From JBFMFE01 sp040752295 (lineage in GTDB: Bacteria > UBP15 > UBA6099 > JBFMBQ01): a stretch of DNA of 7,906 nucleotides. The notes beneath the pieces were generated by a model, which was given only the letters and a program-made list of their open reading frames with translations, was not told the origin of the DNA and did not search any database. The stretch spans positions 1 to 7,906 of the forward strand of contig JBFMFE010000184.1 of the NCBI GenBank assembly GCA_040752295.1, given 5' to 3'. Position 1 is the stretch's first letter; every line of letters begins with the position of its first letter. A program made the translations under genes and the position numbers. This document shows, piece by piece, positions 1 through 5,097 of this stretch.

Positions 1-2
1 CC

Positions 3-866
3 CACTCCCGCTTCTATAACGAGTGGCGCGTCCCCGGCGGCGACGAACTCCCCATGATGATCGAGCGCGAACTTCTGAAAAGCTACGACGACCTGACCGC
101 CGGCGGCATAATCAGGCTCGCGCGCACAGAGAAGGGAACGCTCTTTCGGGAAGCGGTAAGGATGGCGCTGGAAACCGCGCGGTTCATCGCCTGGTACGCC
201 CCACGGATGCCCGACCCCGCGTACTACGCGGTTTACGCCGGCAGCCTCGTGAACCATCCGGCGGACCTTCTGGCGATGTGGCGCGGTTTCGACAACTTCA
301 TGCTCGACCTCGCGCGCGACCCGGCGAAGGTGAAAGAGGCGTGCGGGTTCATGGCGGACGGGCTGATTGAAATCGGCGAAGCCGCCGCAAGGCTCACCGG
401 CGCGAAAGCCGTCCTCATTGGGGCGAGCCGGATTTCAGCCTCCTTCATATCGCCCCGCATGTTCGAGGAGGTGTTCTTCGAGACATTCCTGCGCATCGTG
501 AGGCGGCTCCACCGCGACGGGTTCTCTGTGACGCTCCACCTCGACAACGACTACACTCCGCTGCTCGACTACTTCCTCGAATTCCCCCCCCGGTGCGGCA
601 TACTTCACCTTGACCAGACCGACATTTTCCGCGCAAAGCAGATTTTAGGCGGTCACATCTGCCTGATGGGAAACCTTCATCCCGGCCTTCTCGCCTGCGG
701 CGCGCCCTCCGAGGTCGAAGCCGCCTGCGAGCGCCTGATAAAGGAGGCGGGCGCCGGAGGCGGGTTCATACTCGCCAACGCCTGCGAGGTGCCCCTCGAC
801 GCGCCCTTCGAGAACGTCCGCGCAATCAAAACCGCAGTGAGAAAATGGGGATGGTACGATTCCTGA
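3..866 (+). CDS. Uroporphyrinogen decarboxylase / MtaA-type methyltransferase family protein (5' end outside window)
   Basis: The frame is open to the left edge, so the true start lies upstream. The Met pair at 54 is internal to the readable frame (the preceding residues read HSRFYNEWRVPGG...) and need not be a start. The C-terminal half shows the family's TIM-barrel landmarks: ILHLDQTD, then MGNLHPGLL, a GAPSEVEAACERLIKE helix, GGGFILANACEVPLDAP and an ENVRAIKTAV helix. This pattern is typical of the URO-D superfamily, which includes haem-pathway HemE and the zinc-dependent methylcobamide:CoM methyltransferases MtaA/MtbA. Haem synthesis looks less likely than methyl transfer, because the GNxxPxxLL and GC/ACExP pattern is that of MtaA-like paralogues. 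Counting from the first full codon, His179 and Cys261 sit about where MtaA-like enzymes have zinc ligands, but the usual second ligand (HxC) is Asp181 here. The substrate is unknown. The next gene, def, lies about 100 nt downstream on the same strand. Confidence 0.82.
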   Translation, partial: HSRFYNEWRVPGGDELPMMIERELLKSYDDLTAGGIIRLARTEKGTLFREAVRMALETARFIAWYAPRMPDPAYYAVYAGSLVNHPADLLAMWRGFDNFMLDLARDPAKVKEACGFMADGLIEIGEAAARLTGAKAVLIGASRISASFISPRMFEEVFFETFLRIVRRLHRDGFSVTLHLDNDYTPLLDYFLEFPPRCGILHLDQTDIFRAKQILGGHICLMGNLHPGLLACGAPSEVEAACERLIKEAGAGGGFILANACEVPLDAPFENVRAIKTAVRKWGWYDS

Positions 867-885
867 AACACTGCCGCCACGTCCG

Positions 886-931
886 GGAAACGACGCCGCC
901 GAAAACGTGTCATTCAAAACTGGTCGTTTCC
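886..931. repeat. 9-bp inverted repeat upstream of def
   Basis: GGAAACGAC at 886-894 is perfectly complementary to GTCGTTTCC at 923-931, with 28 nt between. It lies in the short gap between the methyltransferase-like stop and def. No T-run follows, so it is not a standard intrinsic terminator. It could be an operator, an mRNA leader hairpin or a Rho-independent relic; the sequence does not decide. Confidence 0.4.
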
Positions 932-968
932 GGCGGGCGGGGTTAAAATAATGACCGGACGCAGGACC

Positions 969-1493
969 ATGGCTGTCATGGAAATAAGAAAGAACGGCGA
1001 CCCCGCGCTGAGAAAGCAGTCTAAAAGAGTGCGGGCGATGAACGACGACCTTGCCGCCCTCGGAAGGGACATGGTCGAGACCATGCTCGACGCCGGCGGA
1101 GTCGGGCTTGCCGCGAACCAGGTCGGACGCCTCAAGCGGATAATCGCCGTCCTCATAGACGACGAGCCGCGTGTGCTCGTCAACCCTAAAATCGTGAAAA
1201 AGTCCGCGGATACCGAGATAAACGACGAGGGATGTCTCAGCATCCCCGGCGTTTCTGCCTCGGTGAACCGCCACGTAACCGTCCGGGTCAAAGCCTTCGA
1301 CGTGGACATGAAACCCGTGAGCATTGACGCCGAGGGACTCCTGGCGAGGGCGTTTCAGCACGAATTAGACCACCTCAACGGCATCACCATACTCGACCGC
1401 GCCGAGCCGGGAACGGTGAGGGAGATCACGCTCGAAACGGAGAGCGCGGAAGGCGGCGCCGAACCAGACGCGTCGGTTCGCGGGGTGAGATAA
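969..1493 (+). CDS. def: Peptide deformylase
   Basis: Removes the N-formyl group from nascent proteins in the cytoplasm; a metallohydrolase, usually iron-dependent. All three family motifs are present, numbered from Met at 969: GVGLAANQ (44-51, the GxGLAAxQ motif), EGCLS (87-91) and HELDH (131-135). This gives metal ligands Cys89, His131 and His135 with catalytic Glu132. The length of 174 residues is normal. The start is uncertain: an in-frame ATG at 951 adds MTGRRT, and another ATG lies at 978. I prefer 969 because MAVMEIRKNGDP aligns with the usual N-terminus (MAxLxIxxxPDPxLR); no candidate has a strong ribosome binding site. The C-terminal tail after about residue 150 is acidic and poorly conserved. 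The stop is 5 nt before the radical SAM gene, so the two are probably cotranscribed. I see no fmt (methionyl-tRNA formyltransferase) gene nearby, the common partner elsewhere. Confidence 0.95.
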   Translation: MAVMEIRKNGDPALRKQSKRVRAMNDDLAALGRDMVETMLDAGGVGLAANQVGRLKRIIAVLIDDEPRVLVNPKIVKKSADTEINDEGCLSIPGVSASVNRHVTVRVKAFDVDMKPVSIDAEGLLARAFQHELDHLNGITILDRAEPGTVREITLETESAEGGAEPDASVRGVR

Positions 1494-1498
1494 TAGGT

Positions 1499-3292
1499 AT
1501 GGGTAAGGCGAAAGTGCTGCTCGTCTATCCGCACCTCCACAACAAGGAGTTCATGTTCGCGCGATTTCCTCCCCTCGGACTGGAGTACATCGCAGGCTAC
1601 ATCCGCGGTTTTGCGGACGTGAAAATACTCGATTACAGGTTCGACAAGAATATCCGCCGGGCGATCCGGCGCTTCGGGCCGGACGTCATCGGCATATCGG
1701 TTCTGAACTGCGTGCGGGCTCACGATTCCTACGCCGTTGCGGCGCTGTGCAGAAATGAGAGCGACGCCATGATCGTGGGTGGCGGGCTGCACGCCACCAT
1801 CTGCCCCGACGAGGCTCTTGACAAGGGTTTCGACGTGGTCGTTCGAGGGGAAGGCGAGGTGACGTTCGGAGAGCTTCTGAAAGCGGACGGCATGAAAGGC
1901 GTGAAGGGAATTTCGTTCAAAGGCAAAGGCAGAGTCGTCCATAAAAAGGAAGCGCCCCTGGTCGAAAACCCGGATGATCTGCCGCCCCCGGCGAGGGATT
2001 TGAGAAGCCCCGCGGCGAATTACTCGATGAACCGTGGACTGATGAAGGCGGACCTTCTATCAACGTCGCGGGGCTGCACGGGCGACTGCAACTTCTGCTC
2101 TCCGGCCGTGTATTACAGGGGCAGATGGCGTGCCCATTCGCCGGAGTACGTGATGGAAGACCTGCGCCGCATCGAAGCGCCATGGATCGTTCTGACCGAC
2201 GATCACTTCATGGGGAACCTGGAGAGGGTTGAGAGGCTCTGCGACATGATCATCGCCGAAGGCATTGAAAAGGATTTCGCTTTCCAGACGAGGATGGCGC
2301 CGGAAAAGAGCGGGCTCAAGAAGAAAATGGTGGAGGCGGGTTTCAGGGTGATCACGTTCGGGGTCGAGGGGCCGTCGCAGGAGATGGTGGACAGGTACGG
2401 CAAGGGAATGAGCCTCGGGGCGATAAAAAAGTTTGTCCTGGAATGGCGGGAGGCGGGGGCGGTGTTCATCAACGGCAGCTTCGTCTTCGCGCATCCGGAC
2501 GACTCGCTTGAAGATTTGCTGTCGTTCGGCGACTTCGCAAGGGACATCGGCCTCGATTTCGCCGACTTCATAATGCTCACTCCCTACCCCGGCACGCAGG
2601 TGTACAAGGACTACGATAAAGAAGGGAAAATCCTGACGAAGGACTGGAGGAAATACACGCAGGGAACGCTCCTCGTCGAGCACTCAGAGCTCAGCGACGT
2701 GGAGATGCGAAACGCCAAGAGGCTCGCCTTCCTGCGGTTCATGACACCGCTGAAGGTGTCGAGGATGCTGGAACTAATCGGCAATTATTTCACCCGTTAC
2801 GGCGGGGGAGAAAGGCGTTCCCTGACGGCACTGAAGGGGCTGTACATAGGGCTGATGAACCAGCACCTCCTCTTCGGGAACCATTACGAAGCCTCCGTTT
2901 TCGAGGGGCTGCCGGAGTATGGCGAAAGAGAAATGGCGCGGAAGGAAATGCTGATGTTCTACTTCCGCGACCACGTCAACGGTTTCCCCGAGCATGAGCG
3001 GGATATGACAGCCGGGATCCGTTCGCTGGTCAATTCGACGGGGCTGAAACGGTTGTTGAAGCCTGCGAAAAATCTCGACGTAAGTGTACTGTTCAAAGAC
3101 GGGCGGCGGACGTCCGCGCATCTGAAAATAGAGATAAGAAGCGGCGAAGTGGAATCGGCGGTATTTGACTTCGGCGCGCCAGTTTCGGCCCTCCGCATCC
3201 CGGTCGACATCAACAGGCTGCAGGTGATGGAAGAGAGAAGCGTTTTTTACGGCATTCTGGATTCATTGAGCAGAACAGTGACAGGGACCTGA
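1499..3292 (+). CDS. B12-binding domain radical SAM protein
   Basis: A 597-residue two-domain enzyme. Residues 1 to about 150 form a cobalamin-binding Rossmann-like domain: KVLLVYP (5-11), PPLGLEYIAGYI (24-35), DVIGIS (62-67), GGGLHAT (94-100) and RGEGE (116-120). The classical DxHxxG cobalamin His motif is absent (ILDYRFD at 43-49), as in many BchE/HpnP-like members. The radical SAM core follows, with the CxxxCxxC cluster motif at Cys193, Cys197 and Cys200, an LTDD strand near 232 and GVEGPSQEM near 287. Known relatives carry out methylations, ring closures or rearrangements in tetrapyrrole, hopanoid, lipid and natural-product pathways; the substrate here cannot be read. The last 80 or so residues (about 520-597) look beta-rich, with a pattern loosely like an SCP2-type lipid-binding domain; that is a guess. 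The start ATG follows def by 5 nt and gives the typical MGKAKVLLVYP opening; a GGTGAG about 10 nt upstream may serve as ribosome binding site. Confidence 0.9.
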   Translation: MGKAKVLLVYPHLHNKEFMFARFPPLGLEYIAGYIRGFADVKILDYRFDKNIRRAIRRFGPDVIGISVLNCVRAHDSYAVAALCRNESDAMIVGGGLHATICPDEALDKGFDVVVRGEGEVTFGELLKADGMKGVKGISFKGKGRVVHKKEAPLVENPDDLPPPARDLRSPAANYSMNRGLMKADLLSTSRGCTGDCNFCSPAVYYRGRWRAHSPEYVMEDLRRIEAPWIVLTDDHFMGNLERVERLCDMIIAEGIEKDFAFQTRMAPEKSGLKKKMVEAGFRVITFGVEGPSQEMVDRYGKGMSLGAIKKFVLEWREAGAVFINGSFVFAHPDDSLEDLLSFGDFARDIGLDFADFIMLTPYPGTQVYKDYDKEGKILTKDWRKYTQGTLLVEHSELSDVEMRNAKRLAFLRFMTPLKVSRMLELIGNYFTRYGGGERRSLTALKGLYIGLMNQHLLFGNHYEASVFEGLPEYGEREMARKEMLMFYFRDHVNGFPEHERDMTAGIRSLVNSTGLKRLLKPAKNLDVSVLFKDGRRTSAHLKIEIRSGEVESAVFDFGAPVSALRIPVDINRLQVMEERSVFYGILDSLSRTVTGT

Positions 3293-3340
3293 CAGGGTAG
3301 TGAAATAAACGGCATGGACTCCACGTCGGAGAATGGAACC

Positions 3341-3368
3341 GGCGGGCTCTTTCAGGCGCCTGTTTTTT
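3341..3368 (+). terminator. Possible intrinsic terminator after the radical SAM gene
   Basis: About 50 nt past the stop there is a GC-rich stretch with a 4-bp GGCG/CGCC pairing (3341-3344 with 3357-3360) and an overlapping 10-bp palindrome CAGGCGCCTG (3353-3362). A run of six T follows at 3363-3368. The stem is short, so termination strength is doubtful, but the position and T-run fit the end of the def-radical SAM unit. Confidence 0.4.
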
Positions 3369-3630
3369 CAAATCCGGCAAAAACTACAATCGGGACAGCG
3401 CGGCCCCGCCCTTCAGGAAGGCGGGTAAGCCCGGCAGGGTAGAGTGAGAGAGACGCAATCGAGGAGAGATAATCTCACGAGGCAACATGAGGTAAGTAAA
3501 ATCGCTGATTCCTTGTATGTTGCGCGGCGCATAAAATTGACCTCCGGCGGCGTCTTTTTTGCCCCCCTGTAGAGACCGTCCACAAACTCCGCCGCCTGCG
3601 GCGATGCAGGCTGGCAGAAGAATAGATACT
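3369..3630. other. Non-coding spacer with successive hairpins
   Basis: I find no convincing gene here. Local pairings follow one another. CCCGCC/GGCGGG lies at 3405-3410 and 3420-3425 (9-nt loop). A competing CGGG/CCCG lies at 3422-3425 and 3430-3433. GTGAGA/TCTCAC lies at 3444-3449 and 3473-3478. GCAACAT/ATGTTGC lies at 3482-3488 and 3517-3523. CGCCG/CGGCG with a 4-nt loop lies at 3590-3594 and 3599-3603. A T-run at 3554-3559 follows GC-rich sequence. This could be a small structured RNA or just debris of intergenic repeats. I matched it to no riboswitch or RNA family. Confidence 0.35.
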
Positions 3631-3714
3631 AATGGGAGCGGAAAACATTGGACAATTTTTTCTGATTACTACATGCAGTCGCGGAAGCGCGGAAAAACGA
3701 CAAAAACAATATAG

Positions 3715-3832
3715 CCACGGAAGCACGGAAGCACGGAAAAATAGAAGAATGATTGACCACGGAAGCACGGAAGCACGGAAAACAACCAAAAATATAGCCA
3801 CGGAAGCACGGAAGCACGGAAGCACGGAAAAA
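3715..3832. repeat. Three arrays of the 8-bp repeat AGCACGGA
   Basis: Short tandem arrays of CACGGAAG-type 8-mers occur at 3715-3738 (three units), 3757-3782 (three units) and 3798-3830 (four units). They are separated by about 18 nt of A-rich sequence, so successive arrays start 41-42 bp apart. Degenerate GCGGAAGCGCGGAA copies lie at 3681-3695 and near 3888-3899. Each array begins CCACGGAAG and ends in an A-run. Read through, these repeats give the His-Gly-Ser-Thr-Glu-Ala-Arg-Lys pseudo-peptide that litters hypothetical-protein annotations of many environmental bacteria; I regard it as non-coding. The role is unknown. Confidence 0.9.
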
Positions 3833-3891
3833 TAATAAGATCGAACAGCAGGTGAAAAGAGTTGTGAAATGAAAATCATTGAAACATAGAA

Positions 3892-4143
3892 GCGCGGAGA
3901 AAAGTGTATTATACGCGCCGCAGGCGCACTGTAAATTTTCCGTGTTTCCGTGCTTCCGTGGTAAAAAGTAAGCATTTCTTGGATTTTCTGGATGCCCAAC
4001 ATAAAATGCTCTCGTTGGCGAGGAGAAAAAGGTGTTATATGCGCCGCAGGCGCACTGTAAATTTTCCGTGTTTCCGTGCTTCCGTGGTAAAAAGTAAGCA
4101 TTTCTTGGATTTTCTGGATGCCCAACATAAAATACTCTCATTG
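3892..4143. repeat. Tandem duplication of a 126-bp unit
   Basis: Two head-to-tail copies, 3892-4017 and 4018-4143, match base for base over most of their length without indels. Differences cluster near the start (for example 3895/4021, 3904/4030, 3905/4031, 3908/4034) and the end (ATGCTCTCG against ATACTCTCA). Each copy holds three parts: a GCGCC-GCA-GGCGC hairpin (3915-3927 and 4041-4053), three inverted 8-mer units (TTCCGTG type, 3938-3961 and 4064-4087) and a conserved 55-bp tail. 126 is 42 codons, so reading frames persist through both copies on either strand, but the frames have no protein-like character. Confidence 0.95.
4105..4133 (+). promoter_or_regulatory. Candidate sigma70-type promoter for the 104-residue gene
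   Basis: TTGGAT at 4105-4110 (3 of 6 to TTGACA) is followed, 17 nt later, by TAAAAT at 4128-4133 (5 of 6 to TATAAT). Transcription would start near 4140, giving a leader of about 35 nt before the ATG at 4177. The same elements exist in the first repeat copy at 3979-4007, so the 126-bp duplication may have doubled the promoter. Inferred from spacing and consensus only. Confidence 0.35.
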
Positions 4144-4176
4144 TAGAATACGGCGCCGCCGCGCTCGAGGTGAACC

Positions 4177-4491
4177 ATGCCCGTCCCGAAATTGTGCAAA
4201 GCCCTCGTCGCCTTCGCCGACGGCTCGTTCCTGTTCGTCGAGCTGTCGAAGAGGATAGAACCGCAGGACACCGTCCTTTTCTGCTCATCCGTGCTCGGGC
4301 TTCCAAACGGCGCAGCCGCCGACAAGCCCACGGCGGCGGTGTCGGTGTTTCGTCTCGCCAGGGCGGGCGAGTCCCACGAAATCACCGTACCCATGAACCG
4401 CGTCAACGGCGTCAGCATCCTCGAGGAATATATTAAAAAGGAAATATCAAAAGACGTCGAGGAACTCTGGACCGAGGGAAAAGCGAAGTGA
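4177..4491 (+). CDS. Small conserved-looking hypothetical protein (104 aa)
   Basis: I do not recognise this protein. GAGGTG six nt before the ATG is a good ribosome binding site and fixes the start. The base composition returns to the GC-rich coding pattern of the flanking genes. The sequence opens MPVPKLCKALVAFADGSFLFVEL, followed by SKRIEPQDTVLFCSSVLGLP, a HEITVPMNRVNG segment and a charged C-terminal helix (SILEEYIKKEISKDVEELW). There is no signal peptide, membrane span or metal-binding motif; the two Cys are not paired in a known motif. It is probably a small soluble alpha/beta protein. It stands alone between the repeat spacer and the convergent lspA, so it is likely transcribed on its own, possibly from the repeat-borne promoter. 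Confidence 0.7.
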   Translation: MPVPKLCKALVAFADGSFLFVELSKRIEPQDTVLFCSSVLGLPNGAAADKPTAAVSVFRLARAGESHEITVPMNRVNGVSILEEYIKKEISKDVEELWTEGKAK

Positions 4492-4495
4492 TTCC

Positions 4496-4517
4496 CGCCC
4501 GTTCGGGGCGCACCCCG
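4496..4517. other. Alternative GC hairpins between convergent genes
   Basis: The 50-nt gap between the convergent 104-residue gene and lspA can form either CGCCC/GGGCG (4496-4500 with 4506-4510) or CGGGG/CCCCG (4504-4508 with 4513-4517). No T-run follows on either strand, so a terminator role is only suggested by position. Confidence 0.25.
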
Positions 4518-4541
4518 CGGAACCCGTCACCGTGAACTGGA

Positions 4542-5030
4542 TTACGGCGTCTTCGCGCGCGTCTGCTTCGGGAGCGCGAACGAGACGATCATGATCCCGA
4601 TCCCCGCCACAAGGAAAACGTCCGCGGCGTTGAAGGCGGGCCAGTGCTGCGCACCGGCGTGAACGTCGAGGAAATCGTACACCTCACCGAACCTGACGCG
4701 GTCAACGAGGTTTCCCATCGCTCCTCCGCCCACCAGTCCGAGCGCGATGGAAATCCTCGCGTCGAGCCGTGAGAAGAGCATGACAGCGATCGCGCACGAA
4801 CCCAAAACCAGGCTCACGGCGAAGAAAAACCACGGCGCGCCGGGCAGTATCCCGAAAGCCCCGCCGGGATTGGACGAGCCGACCAGGTTCAGGAACCCGG
4901 GAATCACGACCGCCGCCTCAGCCCCCCGCGCCTCGAACCAGTTCCTCACGAGCCATTTGCTCGCCTGGTCCGCGGCGGCTGCCGAAAGTGGAACCGCCAG
5001 ATATGCCGCCCTGACGAACTGACCGCGCAT
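4542..5030 (-). CDS. lspA: Lipoprotein signal peptidase (signal peptidase II)
   Basis: An inner-membrane aspartyl protease that cleaves the signal peptide from diacylglyceryl-modified prolipoproteins before the lipobox Cys. The 162-residue length is typical. Family motifs in order: DQASKW (21-26), a SSNPGGAFGIL segment (52-62, the NxGxAFG motif), GGAMGNLVDRV (102-112), VYDFLDV (117-123) and FNAADV (133-138). Asp110 and Asp137 are the expected catalytic pair. Hydrophobic stretches near 8-20, 64-86, 93-108 and 135-153 fit four transmembrane helices. The ATG at 5030 is preceded closely by GGAAGAG, and I see no better upstream start. It lies 67 nt downstream of aspS on the same strand and is probably cotranscribed. 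In proteobacteria lspA more often follows ileS. Its presence supports a lipoprotein-bearing envelope. Confidence 0.96.
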   Translation of the reverse strand: MRGQFVRAAYLAVPLSAAAADQASKWLVRNWFEARGAEAAVVIPGFLNLVGSSNPGGAFGILPGAPWFFFAVSLVLGSCAIAVMLFSRLDARISIALGLVGGGAMGNLVDRVRFGEVYDFLDVHAGAQHWPAFNAADVFLVAGIGIMIVSFALPKQTRAKTP

Positions 5031-5097
5031 CTCTTCCGAAGGACGTCTCCGCGGACGGTAAGGTTCGACGGCCTCAGCGCCGGACCCCTCCGCGGCG

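Noticed and set aside
645..1361. Minus-strand frame of 238 codons opposite the methyltransferase-like and def genes
   Set aside because: It is antisense to two well-supported genes and shows no family motifs.
2060..2683. Minus-strand frame of 207 codons inside the radical SAM gene
   Set aside because: Shadow of a gene with an intact CxxxCxxC motif and normal domain order.
3715..3832. CRISPR-like array
   Set aside because: The repeated blocks are themselves made of 8-mers, vary in length (three or four units), spacers are only about 18 nt and A-rich, and no cas genes are visible.
3632..3835. Plus-strand 67-codon frame ending in HGSTEARKHGSTEK
   Set aside because: Its content is the AGCACGGA repeat; there is no ribosome binding site and no domain.
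3892..4143. Insertion sequence or MITE
   Set aside because: No terminal inverted repeats or target-site duplication can be seen around the 126-bp unit; a simple tandem duplication explains it.
3475..4306. Overlapping minus-strand open frames of 217 and 225 codons across the repeat spacer
   Set aside because: They are translations of the 8-mer arrays and the 126-bp duplication (His-Gly-Ser-Thr-Glu and Phe-Arg-Ala-Ser-Val pseudo-peptides). The 126-bp period is a multiple of three, which keeps frames open artificially.
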